Below are positions 7,723 to 15,353 of a DNA stretch of 64,000 nt, piece by piece (the stretch's first letter is position 1; each line of letters begins with the position of its first letter). The notes beneath the pieces were generated by a model. The model searched no databases. It was not told where the DNA came from and saw only the letters and a list, made by a program, of their open reading frames with translations. The DNA comes from Acidobacteriota bacterium (GTDB lineage Bacteria > Acidobacteriota > Vicinamibacteria > Fen-336). The DNA lies in assembly GCA_022340585.1 (NCBI GenBank), contig JAJDNS010000073.1, positions 54,647-118,646 of the forward strand. The letters are read 5' to 3'. The position numbers were made by a program, and so were the translations under genes.

Positions 7723-8741
7723 CCCAGACCCTCCAGCAGCAGCGCCGGCCGCTCGTCGAGCATCTGCAGGAGCCGGTGCTTCATGGTCGTGAGACCCTCC
7801 CCGCTCACCGCGGAGACCGGCACGACATCGAGGCCGTGCCGTTCAGCTTCCGCCCGCAGGGCCGGGAGGGGGTCCTCCGCCCCCACCACGTCCCGCTTGG
7901 AGGCGGCCACCAGCTGCGGTCGCTCCAGCATCGAGGCGTCCCAGCTGCGGACCTCCTCGCGCGCGAGGCGCAGATCCTGGGCGGGGTCGCGCCCGCTCGT
8001 CCCCGAGGCATCGACCACATGGAGGAGCACCCGGGTCCGCTCCACGTGCCGGAGGAACCGGAGGCCCAGGCCCGCCCCTTCGTGGGCGCCCTCGATGATG
8101 CCGGGGATGTCGGCCGCCACGAACGTGCCGTCCCCCGCCTCGACCACCCCGAGGACGGGAGTGAGGGTCGTGAACGGGTAGTCTCCCACCCGTGGTCGTG
8201 CGGCGGAGATGCGGCTCAGGAGGGTCGACTTCCCGGCGTTGGGAAGGCCAACGAGGCCGACGTCGGCGATGAGCCGCAGGTCGAGGCGGACCCAGCGTTC
8301 CTCGCCCTCGCCCCCGGGCTCCGCCTCGCGGGGCGCCCGGTTCCGGTTGGAGAGAAAGGCCCGATTGCCCCGGCCCCCGCGTCCTCCCCGGGCCACGATC
8401 AGGCGATCGCCCTCCCGAAGAACCTCGCCCAGGACCTCACCCGTCGTCTCGTCGCGGGCCGACGTGCCGGGGGGCACCGGGACCTCGCGATCCTGCCCGC
8501 TGCGCCCGGTGCGATTGCCCGGTCCCCCATGACGCCCCCGCTGGGCACGGATCTCCGCCTGGAATCTGAGGGGGAGAAGGGTGTTCTGGTGGGAGACCGC
8601 CCTCAGCACCACGTCTCCGCCCTTGCCCCCGGTCCCGCCATCGGGACCCCCGCGGGGTACGTGCGGCTCGCGGCGGAAGCTGACGCAGCCGTCCCCGCCG
8701 TCACCACCCTTGACGAAGACCTTGACCTCGTCGACGAACAT
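7719..8741 (-). CDS. obgE: GTPase ObgE/CgtA
   Basis: 340-residue ribosome-associated GTPase needed for large-subunit maturation and stress signalling. The N-terminal glycine-rich Obg fold occupies about residues 1-155 (FVKGGDGGDGCVSFRREPHVPRGGPDGG...). The G domain follows with G1 GLPNAGKSTLL, switch I/II YPFTTLTPVLG and AADIPGIIEGAHEG, and a G4-like ASKRDVV. The protein lacks a C-terminal OCT extension, as in many short Obg proteins. It sits in the rplU-rpmA-obgE order found in most bacteria. Confidence 0.97.
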   Translation of the reverse strand: MFVDEVKVFVKGGDGGDGCVSFRREPHVPRGGPDGGTGGKGGDVVLRAVSHQNTLLPLRFQAEIRAQRGRHGGPGNRTGRSGQDREVPVPPGTSARDETTGEVLGEVLREGDRLIVARGGRGGRGNRAFLSNRNRAPREAEPGGEGEERWVRLDLRLIADVGLVGLPNAGKSTLLSRISAARPRVGDYPFTTLTPVLGVVEAGDGTFVAADIPGIIEGAHEGAGLGLRFLRHVERTRVLLHVVDASGTSGRDPAQDLRLAREEVRSWDASMLERPQLVAASKRDVVGAEDPLPALRAEAERHGLDVVPVSAVSGEGLTTMKHRLLQMLDERPALLLEGLG

Positions 8742-8777
8742 CGGCGGCGGCCCGCACCGCGCGGGCGGGGGCGGTCT

Positions 8778-9038
8778 CTAGCCCGCGGCGGGCAGCACGG
8801 TCACGAGCTGTCCCCGCGACCCGTGGTCCTCGAAGCGGACGAAACCGTCCACGAGGGCGAATAGCGTGTGGTCCTTGCCCAGCCCCACGTTCCGGCCCGG
8901 CTTCCAGCGGGTGCCGTGCTGGCGGAGGATGATGGCCCCGCCCCGGACCTTCTGGCCGCCGAACGCCTTCACGCCGAGCCGCTGTGAGTTGCTGTCACGG
9001 CCGTTGCGGCTCGACCCTTGACCCTTCTTGTGCGCCAT
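8778..9038 (-). CDS. rpmA: 50S ribosomal protein L27
   Basis: 86 residues beginning [22 protein letters not shown], whose N-terminal tail reaches the peptidyl-transferase centre. There is no cleavable N-terminal extension of the Firmicutes type. The rest ([40 protein letters not shown]) is canonical. It lies about 100 bases after rplU and 36 bases before obgE, in one operon. Confidence 0.98.
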   Translation of the reverse strand: MAHKKGQGSSRNGRDSNSQRLGVKAFGGQKVRGGAIILRQHGTRWKPGRNVGLGKDHTLFALVDGFVRFEDHGSRGQLVTVLPAAG

Positions 9039-9141
9039 CTCTCTCTCACCCGCTTCCGAATCGACTTCACAAACGACGGGAGCGGCTCCGGCCGGGGGCC
9101 GAAAGCCGCTCGTCCGGAGGCCGGGGAACCGAAGCCCGGCC

Positions 9142-9453
9142 TCAGGCCTGGACTCGCTCGATCTTCACCGCTGTAAAAGACTGCCGGTGCCCCCGGGTCC
9201 GCCGGTAGTGCTTGCGCCGCTTGTGCTTGAACACCCGGATCTTGCGATCGCGGCCGTGCTCGACGACGGTGCCCTCGACGGCGGCGTTCTCCACCCGGGG
9301 GGCGCCGATCCGGATCTCGTCGCCCTCGCCCACGAGAAGAACATCGTCGAGGGTGACGGTCGAGCCCACCTCGCCGTCGAGGGTCTCGAACCGCACCACG
9401 TCTCCGGGCTCGACCCGGTACTGCTTGCCACCCGTCCTGATGATCGCGTACAC
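9142..9453 (-). CDS. rplU: 50S ribosomal protein L21
   Basis: 103 residues of normal L21 sequence: [22 protein letters not shown] at the N-terminus and [27 protein letters not shown] at the C-terminus, the basic rRNA-binding end. The start is GTG at 9453 with AAGGAG eight bases upstream. It is the first gene of the minus-strand run, with a sigma-70 promoter just upstream. Confidence 0.98.
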   Translation of the reverse strand: MYAIIRTGGKQYRVEPGDVVRFETLDGEVGSTVTLDDVLLVGEGDEIRIGAPRVENAAVEGTVVEHGRDRKIRVFKHKRRKHYRRTRGHRQSFTAVKIERVQA

Positions 9454-9490
9454 GTCCTAGTCTCCTTGCGGTCCAGCCACGAAACTCTAG

Positions 9491-9519
9491 ATTCTATACA
9501 CGTCCGGCGCCCCCGTCAA
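9491..9519 (-). promoter_or_regulatory. Sigma-70 promoter of the rplU operon
   Basis: On the minus strand, TTGACG (9519-9514), a 17-base spacer and TAGAAT (9496-9491). The start site would be near 9484, leaving a leader of about 30 nt that contains the AAGGAG of rplU. It probably drives rplU-rpmA-obgE-nadD-rsfS and the genes beyond. Confidence 0.75.
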
Positions 9520-9648
9520 ACAGCGGGGAGGCCTCGTGCCGGGACACCTCGGACCCGGGGAACGTCCGCGCCGCCGCGGTGGCCAGGGTGCGAGAAACCG
9601 GCGTGGCGGAGGATTGGGGAACGAGGGACGTCCGTAGGGAGCCCCGAG

Positions 9649-9720
9649 GGGGTCAGGTCGTGAGAACACTCCCTCGCGCCCCGCCCGCCCTGCTCCACCC
9701 CACTCAACAGACCTGACCCC
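9649..9720. repeat. 11-bp perfect inverted repeat, possible REP/RAYT-type element remnant
   Basis: GGGGTCAGGTC (9649-9659) and its exact complement GACCTGACCCC (9710-9720) flank 50 bases without coding content. The GGGGTCAGGTC sequence resembles ends I associate with REP-associated Y1 transposases in environmental genomes; that link is from memory, not from the window. The rest of the 394-base gap between rplU and the next gene (9454-9847) holds only the rplU promoter and a terminator-like hairpin. Confidence 0.45.
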
Positions 9721-9821
9721 AGCGTACGGGGGTGCGGGGAATGGGACGGGGTGTACTTCGGCGCGCCAGGTGAACGGCGAAGAGGAGGGCGGTGGGAGCC
9801 AGGCGCATGCGTGAATTGGCT

Positions 9822-9845
9822 GCGCGGGGGCACTCGCCCCCGCGC
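9822..9845 (-). terminator. Hairpin directly after the outer-membrane metallopeptidase gene
   Basis: A perfect 10-bp stem, GCGCGGGGGC / GCCCCCGCGC, with a four-base loop begins two bases after the stop codon of the minus-strand gene ending at 9848. There is no U-tract, so it may act as a transcript-end stabiliser or need Rho. Confidence 0.55.
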
Positions 9846-9847
9846 GA

Positions 9848-12847
9848 TCAGAAGTCGTACCCGATCCAGAAGCTGAAGTCCCAGCCGTTGCTGGTGGCGG
9901 CGAAGTCGGTGAACTTCGTCCAGTCGAAGTGCATCGGATACCCGAGGAAGAACAGCTGCACCCCGAAGCCGTAGGACGCGCGCCCGTCCACCAGACGCCA
10001 CCCGGTGGTCGGTTCCCCGAAGACCGGATCGTTGACGTAGGAGTACCCCGGCTCGCTCGAGGAGAAGGTGTAGTCCTCGCCCTTGAACCGGGCCCCGCCG
10101 ATCCCGATGTAGCCAGTGCCCCGGATGGGCCCGATCAGCCCGATGGGGGTCAGGGCGACGTCGATGATGGGGACCCGGAACTCCGCGTTGGCGTGGAAGC
10201 CCTGGTTGCCGGCGAAGCCGTAGTAGGGGTAGCCCCGCATCTCCATGTTCCCGCCGAAGTAGAAATAGTCCGGGTTGTCGCCGGTGGAGTAGAACCCCCG
10301 GGCGCGGAAGGCGAATAGAGCCGAGGTCGAGCCGAGGCGCAGGTACTTGCGCAGGTCGGCGTCGTATGTCTGTCGCCCGAGCAGCCCTCCCACCCCCGGG
10401 GCCACGCGAACCCCCAGGCGGACGGTGCTGCCGGTGAGCGGCCCGAACTGGGCGAAGCGGGTCGTCTCCTGGACGAAGTAGGCGCTGACGGGGGCTGACC
10501 ACCCGTTGTAGATGAAGCACGGCACCCCGAGCTGAACCGCGTTGCGGCAGACCTGCTCCTCGACCTGGGGGTTGTTGTATCCCGTGCTGGTGCGCATGAT
10601 CCCCGCCCCCAGCTCCACGCGACGGAACTTGTCGAGGGGGTACTCGGCGAAGACCTGGGCCCCGGTCATGCGCTGGGTGGCGGTGGCCGCATCGCGAGTG
10701 ATGTCGTAGTAGTAGTTGTAGCCTCCCGGGATGGTGCCGTAGGGCGCCGCGTAGAAGAACATCGTGTAGTCGAAGACGTTGGCCCCGTAGTGCAGACGCC
10801 GGGCAAGGTTCGTGTACCGCAGGTCGTAGGAGCGGTAGCTGCGCACCGACAGGACCTGGACGGTGAACAGCTGATCCCCGAGCACATCGGTCAGGGCAAC
10901 GGCAGTCCCGCCGTAGAAGTCGCCGCTGGAGGTGACCCCCACGTTGATGGGGGGGCGGCCCTCGAGGTACAACCCCTCGAACAGCCTCTTGCGGCGCTTG
11001 TTCTCCGGGATCACGTCGTGGGTGACGTCGGGCTGGAAGTCGACGATCCCCTCGGATGCGGCGCGCACCTCCTGATCGATCTCCTTGACCGGCTCCTCCG
11101 TCTCCTGTGAGTGGAGCTTGTACTCGCCCTTGAAGTAGGTGATGAAGGCGAGGCGGTCTCCCTTCGGACCCCGGATCGGCGCCGGGGCCATCGCTCCCCC
11201 GAAGACGTCGGTGTACTGCTGGATGGCTCCGGTCTCGAGGTCGAGGCTCCGGACGTTGAAGATGTCGTTGTCCTCGTCGGAGGAGTAGAAGACCTGCTTC
11301 CCGTCGCTGGAGAAGTAGGGGGCGGTGTCGTCGAAGGGGCCGAAGGTGAGCTGGGTCTTGCGCGATGGGTCGTCGAGGGGGAAGGCGTAGACCTTCCGGT
11401 TGCCGCTGATGTGGCGCTCGTAAACCACCAGCTTGCCGTCCGGGGAGACCTGGGGGTTGTTGTCGTAGTACTCGTCCCGGGTGAGGTTCTCGACCTCGCC
11501 CGTCTCCATGTCCAGCTTCCAGATGTCGGCTACGCCCTCCCGGAGGGCGGAGAAGACCGCGTGACGCCCATCGGGGAGCAGAGCCGGCCCCTGCGCCTGG
11601 TCGAGGGGAATGGGGATCTTTCTCTTGATCTCCCGGTCGAGGACGGAGACGAGAAACAGGCTCCGACCCTTGCCGGTGCGACCGAAGAAAGCCACGTTGT
11701 CCCCGGAGGGGTCGAAGGCCAGCGAGCGCCCGGCGACCCACTCGCTGTTGATCGCGAGCCCCTCGTAGGCCGAGGCGTAGCCAGGGGTCAGGTTCTTGAC
11801 GACGTCACCGTCCTGCGTCGACACGAGAACGACGTCACCGTCGCCGTCCCCCGTGTGGACGGTGAGGACGGCCGCGATCTCACCGGAGGGGCTGGGGGTG
11901 AACGAATAGGCCTGGGTGAACGGCCCCTTTCGGATGTCCGGTGAGAGGTCGCGTCCGAAGTCGCTCGGTCGCTGCAGGTCCCGGTAGGGCTTGAAGCGCT
12001 CCTTCAGCCACTTGTCGAAGTCGTTGTCGAATTCCTCCGGGGTCGTGCGGAACGCCTGCTTGAACAGGTCCTTGGTGGAGCCGCCGAGGATCCCCTTGCG
12101 CATCGAGTAGAGGAACTGGCGGATGCCCTCCTTCCCGTAGCGCGTCTCGATGAACTCGAAGGCGGCGTGGCCCAGGTTGTAGACGAGCCGCCCGGAGAGG
12201 GGCTGAAATTCCGCCTCCGACAGCCGTGGTACCTGGTCGGTGAGGGCTGCGTCCCGGACCATCATCAGGTCGAGGGGCTCCCAGATCCCGCGCATGTAGT
12301 CGGCCAGGCCCTCGTCCACCCACAGGGGGATGGGGCTCTGGGAGATTCCGAAGCCGATCCCCCGCGGGATGAGATCGAACGCGAATGCGTGGGTCATCTC
12401 GTGGGTGACGAGACCCTGGAGCTGGTCCGGCGGCTCGTCGATGGGAAGGACCATCCGGTTCTTGACCGGCTCGGTGAAGGCCGCCACCCCCTCCGGGACG
12501 AACGCGGGGAACAGGTTCGTCTGCTCGAACTCGGAGTGCGTCTTGTAGAAGATGACCGGGATGGGCTGGGGCATCTCGTGCTTCAGCGCGGTCGAGATCT
12601 TGAGGTACGAGCTCTCCAGGTACGAGGTCAGCCGACCCAGGTGCTGCTCGAACTCGGGGTAGTAAAACACCTCGAAGTGCGGGCTCTTGTAGATCCGCCA
12701 CGCGAAGTTGTCGTACTTGACCTTGTTCTTGCCGTAGTACGGGACGAACTGGGCCGCCGCCTCCCGGGGGGCGGCGAGGGCGACGAGGACCAGGAGGACC
12801 GCGGCGGGACGAAGCCACCCGGCCCGGGTTCGGAGCTTGGAACGCAT
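9848..12847 (-). CDS. Outer-membrane protein: gluzincin metallopeptidase, beta-propeller and beta-barrel
   Basis: 999 residues in three parts. A signal peptide (PAAVLLVLVALAAPREAAAQ) leads into a peptidase-MA-like zinc metallopeptidase: HEMTHAF is the HExxH motif and WVDEGLADYM about 35 residues later gives the glutamate ligand. Residues ~310-590 carry TolB/WD40-like repeats (TPGYASAYEGLAINSEWVAG, NPQVSPDGKLVVYE, APYFSSDGKQVFYSSDEDN). The last ~370 residues are alternating aromatic/polar strands ending in SFWIGYDF with a terminal Phe, typical of outer-membrane barrels. The propeller-barrel combination is known in Acidobacteriota and Gemmatimonadota; the substrate is unknown. It is the last gene of a three-gene operon with a lipoprotein and a TPR protein. 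Confidence 0.85.
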   Translation of the reverse strand: MRSKLRTRAGWLRPAAVLLVLVALAAPREAAAQFVPYYGKNKVKYDNFAWRIYKSPHFEVFYYPEFEQHLGRLTSYLESSYLKISTALKHEMPQPIPVIFYKTHSEFEQTNLFPAFVPEGVAAFTEPVKNRMVLPIDEPPDQLQGLVTHEMTHAFAFDLIPRGIGFGISQSPIPLWVDEGLADYMRGIWEPLDLMMVRDAALTDQVPRLSEAEFQPLSGRLVYNLGHAAFEFIETRYGKEGIRQFLYSMRKGILGGSTKDLFKQAFRTTPEEFDNDFDKWLKERFKPYRDLQRPSDFGRDLSPDIRKGPFTQAYSFTPSPSGEIAAVLTVHTGDGDGDVVLVSTQDGDVVKNLTPGYASAYEGLAINSEWVAGRSLAFDPSGDNVAFFGRTGKGRSLFLVSVLDREIKRKIPIPLDQAQGPALLPDGRHAVFSALREGVADIWKLDMETGEVENLTRDEYYDNNPQVSPDGKLVVYERHISGNRKVYAFPLDDPSRKTQLTFGPFDDTAPYFSSDGKQVFYSSDEDNDIFNVRSLDLETGAIQQYTDVFGGAMAPAPIRGPKGDRLAFITYFKGEYKLHSQETEEPVKEIDQEVRAASEGIVDFQPDVTHDVIPENKRRKRLFEGLYLEGRPPINVGVTSSGDFYGGTAVALTDVLGDQLFTVQVLSVRSYRSYDLRYTNLARRLHYGANVFDYTMFFYAAPYGTIPGGYNYYYDITRDAATATQRMTGAQVFAEYPLDKFRRVELGAGIMRTSTGYNNPQVEEQVCRNAVQLGVPCFIYNGWSAPVSAYFVQETTRFAQFGPLTGSTVRLGVRVAPGVGGLLGRQTYDADLRKYLRLGSTSALFAFRARGFYSTGDNPDYFYFGGNMEMRGYPYYGFAGNQGFHANAEFRVPIIDVALTPIGLIGPIRGTGYIGIGGARFKGEDYTFSSSEPGYSYVNDPVFGEPTTGWRLVDGRASYGFGVQLFFLGYPMHFDWTKFTDFAATSNGWDFSFWIGYDF

Positions 12848-12856
12848 GGGAATCCC

Positions 12857-13600
12857 CTAATGCAGAAGGACGCGTGTTCCGCGGATTCTCTGGGGCGTGA
12901 TGACCCCGAGGAAATTCGGCAGGAGCCGGTCCATCAGCTCGAAGTAGGAGGACAGGGGCGAGACCCGCTGCCGCTCTCCGTAGAGCACCTCCTCGGTGAA
13001 GCGCTCCTTGTGGATGAGCTCGCCCGTCTTGGAGTCGATGAAGTAGAAGTCCGCGCTGAGCGTGAAGCCCTTTCGCTCCATGAACCGATTGCCGCGCACC
13101 AGGCGGGGGCTACCGCTGGCGTCCCGCATCACCCGCTCTTCAGGCTGGAAGCCGGACCGGTTCTGCCCCTCGAAATCGAGCTTCCCGGTGACGATGAGGG
13201 GCTGCTGGTACTCCTCGCCCATCTTCCGCCAGAATTCCGGGTCCTCGAGGAGACGATCCGCCTCGAGGGCGTACTGCTCCTTCTCCTCGCTGGCGTAGCT
13301 GCCCTCTTCGTCGAGACGGGCGAGAATGTTGTCGAGGGCGTCCTGCAGCGGGGGCCGGTCGGGCTCGATGACCTGGACCCGGGTGTTCGAGCGGAGCTGG
13401 TTCTGGAGCAGCCTCGCGGTCTCGTTCGAGAGATCGACGTCCGCATCCTGGAGGTCGGTGACGAAGCCGGCGATGAGGATCCGGCGGAAGCGACTCACGT
13501 CCAGCTTGGACTGGAGCGGGGTCTCGACCGGCACCTCCACGAAGGAGGCACAGCCGAGGGCGGACAGCGCGGCGAGTAGCGATACGGCGACGCTCCGCAT
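12857..13600 (-). CDS. Predicted lipoprotein of the envelope operon
   Basis: 247 residues. The ATG at 13600 has GGAGGAG nine bases upstream. A short signal peptide ends in a lipobox (LSALGC, Cys17), so the protein is probably lipid-anchored. The mature part contains RRILIAGFVTDLQDADVDLSNETARLLQNQLR and LIVTGKLDFEGQNRSG, a layout like CsgG/curli-assembly-like or DUF799-type lipoproteins that form a beta-alpha fold, but I cannot assign a family. It starts three bases after the TPR gene stop and ends nine bases before the metallopeptidase gene, so the three belong together. Confidence 0.75.
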   Translation of the reverse strand: MRSVAVSLLAALSALGCASFVEVPVETPLQSKLDVSRFRRILIAGFVTDLQDADVDLSNETARLLQNQLRSNTRVQVIEPDRPPLQDALDNILARLDEEGSYASEEKEQYALEADRLLEDPEFWRKMGEEYQQPLIVTGKLDFEGQNRSGFQPEERVMRDASGSPRLVRGNRFMERKGFTLSADFYFIDSKTGELIHKERFTEEVLYGERQRVSPLSSYFELMDRLLPNFLGVITPQRIRGTRVLLH

Positions 13601-13602
13601 GG

Positions 13603-13956
13603 TCAGCGACTCCTCCTCCGCTTCTTGCGGTTTCTCTTGTCGTCGGCCTCGCGGAAGAGGTCGTAGTTCTGCTGAATGTACAAGTCGTCGGGCTTGAGCT
13701 CGAGCGCCCGCTCGTAGTTCTCGCGGGCTTCCTGGAAGTCGCCCATCTGCTCCTGGGCTACGGCCAGGTTGTTGAGTGCAGACGAGTTGTGCGGATCGAG
13801 CTCGACGGCCTTCTCGAAGCGGAACAGCGCCTCGCGCCACATTCCCTGCTGCGCGACCTCGATCCCGAACTTCACTTCCTGGGTGGAGTGCTTGTCGGCC
13901 GCCGGAGAGAGTCCGGGGAAAAGGAGCAGGAGGGGTAGAACTAACGCCCGCTTCAC
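13603..13956 (-). CDS. Exported TPR-repeat protein
   Basis: About 117 residues from GTG 13956, chosen because GAGGAGG lies six bases upstream; the ATG at 13971 has no such site. A signal peptide (KRALVLPLLLLFPGLSPAA) precedes three tetratricopeptide-like helices pairs: VAQQGMWREALFRFEKAVELDP, LNNLAVAQEQMGDFQEARENYERALELKP and a partial third. The C-terminus is a basic cluster (KRNRKKRRRSR). TPR repeats mediate protein-protein contacts; here probably a periplasmic scaffold for the lipoprotein and barrel protein encoded next. Confidence 0.8.
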   Translation of the reverse strand: MKRALVLPLLLLFPGLSPAADKHSTQEVKFGIEVAQQGMWREALFRFEKAVELDPHNSSALNNLAVAQEQMGDFQEARENYERALELKPDDLYIQQNYDLFREADDKRNRKKRRRSR

Positions 13957-14284
13957 CGTTTGCCTCCTCATCGAGGGGATTCCATTCGATGGTAGCCGTC
14001 GCTCCCAGGCAAAGCAAGGCAGGTGCCAGCGCGGCCCCCGCCGGCGCCGGTGTGGACAGAGCCGAAACCGTGGGCAGCGCAACTCCATTGCCCATGCATA
14101 CGCCACGCCGGCCGAAGGGAATGTCAAATCCCTGCAAAAACACGTCCCTGCCCGTCTTGCCGGTGGCACTGACCCCCCCTGGGGACAGGAGCTGATCTCC
14201 TCCGCGGACAGGGAATCGGTGGAAGTGGACCTTGACAGGCACCAGTCCGGTCTTAGAATCAGGCGCTCTCCCCGGGGAAACGCC
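13957..14284. other. Intergenic divergent region between the TPR gene and dprA
   Basis: 328 bases without a convincing gene. It holds the dprA promoter at its right end. On the minus strand a TTGACA is present (14127-14122) but no matching -10 box lies at the right distance for the TPR operon. I see nothing else. Confidence 0.5.
14232..14259 (+). promoter_or_regulatory. Sigma-70 promoter of dprA-topA
   Basis: TTGACA (14232-14237), a 16-base spacer and TAGAAT (14254-14259); only one base off consensus across the two hexamers. The start site would be near 14266, with a leader of about 19 nt to the ATG of dprA at 14285. Confidence 0.75.
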
Positions 14285-15346
14285 ATGGAGAAGAACACGA
14301 CTCTCGACCGGCTCGTTCTCACCCTGCTGCCCGGACTGGGTCCCCGTCGCCGGCAGGGACTCCTCGCACGGGGGCCGCTGGGCGACGTGCTTGCTCGTCC
14401 CGACGAGCACGCCGACCTCCTGCCCCCCGCCGCCCGGCGCGCCCTGAGGAGCGGCGAAGCCCGGCAGCGGGCCGAGTCAGAGCACAAACGGGCCAGAGCC
14501 CGGGGCTTCCGCATCGTGGGATCCGACGAGCCAGACTACCCGGAGTGGCTTGGCCGGACCTACGACCCCCCGCCGGTGCTGTTCGTCCGGGGCGCTCTGG
14601 TTCGGGGCGAGGGCGAGCGCTCGGTCGCCCTCGTGGGTTGCCGGGCCGCGACCCCCCAGGGACTGACCTTCGCCCGGGCCCTCGGTCGCGAGGTCGCCGA
14701 GGCCGGCCTCACCGTGGTCTCCGGTCTGGCGCGGGGGATCGACACCGCCGCCCACCGTGGTGCCCTGGAGGCCCGAGGGAGAACGGTGGCGGTCCTGGGA
14801 TCGGGCCTCGAGCGCGTCTACCCGGAAGAGAACGCCTCGGTGGCGGATGCGATTGCCGGTGCCGGAGGGGCGGTGGTGAGCGAGCTCCCGCTGGACACCG
14901 GACCATGGAAAGGGAACTTTCCCCGGCGCAACCGCGTCATTGCCGGCTGGGGTCGCGCCGTCGTCGTGGTCGAGGCAGGGTGCCGGAGCGGGGCGCTGAT
15001 CACCGCCCGACTGGCTCTGGAGGAAGGGCGGGAGGTCATGGCCGTCCCCGGCCACCCCGCCTGGGCCGGCGCGGCGGGGACCAACGCACTCCTCCGCGAC
15101 GGCGCGGCGGTGGTGCGTCACGCCGGGGACGTCCTGGAGACGTTGGGCCTCGAGAGCCGTCCGGCAGTGGAGACAGGATCGGAGGACGAGATCCTCGCGG
15201 CGATGCGGCGCGACGCGCCGTCGAGCGTCGAGGAGATCGCCGGAAGATGCGGCCGTGCGCTGCCGGATCTGCTGGCGCGCCTCGGTGAGCTGGAGCTCGC
15301 CGCGCGCGTGCGCCGTCTGCCGGGGCCGCTGTTCGTGAGAAGCTAG
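14285..15346 (+). CDS. dprA: DNA-processing protein DprA (Smf)
   Basis: 353 residues. In transformation DprA protects incoming single-stranded DNA and loads RecA; many non-competent species also keep it. Visible parts are an N-terminal helix-hairpin-like segment (LVLTLLPGLGPRRRQGLL) and the Rossmann-type core with VALVGCRAATPQGLTFAR, TVVSGLARGIDTAAHRGAL, LGSGLERVYPEEN, GNFPRRNRVIAGWGRAVVVVEA and SGALITARLALEEGREVMAVPG. A C-terminal winged-helix-like domain (SSVEEIAGRCGRALPDLLARLGELELAARV) follows. The ATG at 14285 has GGGG upstream. topA begins seven bases after its stop. Confidence 0.94.
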   Translation: MEKNTTLDRLVLTLLPGLGPRRRQGLLARGPLGDVLARPDEHADLLPPAARRALRSGEARQRAESEHKRARARGFRIVGSDEPDYPEWLGRTYDPPPVLFVRGALVRGEGERSVALVGCRAATPQGLTFARALGREVAEAGLTVVSGLARGIDTAAHRGALEARGRTVAVLGSGLERVYPEENASVADAIAGAGGAVVSELPLDTGPWKGNFPRRNRVIAGWGRAVVVVEAGCRSGALITARLALEEGREVMAVPGHPAWAGAAGTNALLRDGAAVVRHAGDVLETLGLESRPAVETGSEDEILAAMRRDAPSSVEEIAGRCGRALPDLLARLGELELAARVRRLPGPLFVRS

Positions 15347-15353
15347 GGAAACT

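Noticed and set aside
14122..14127. Minus-strand TTGACA as a promoter for the TPR operon
   Set aside because: No acceptable -10 sequence at 16-18 bases.
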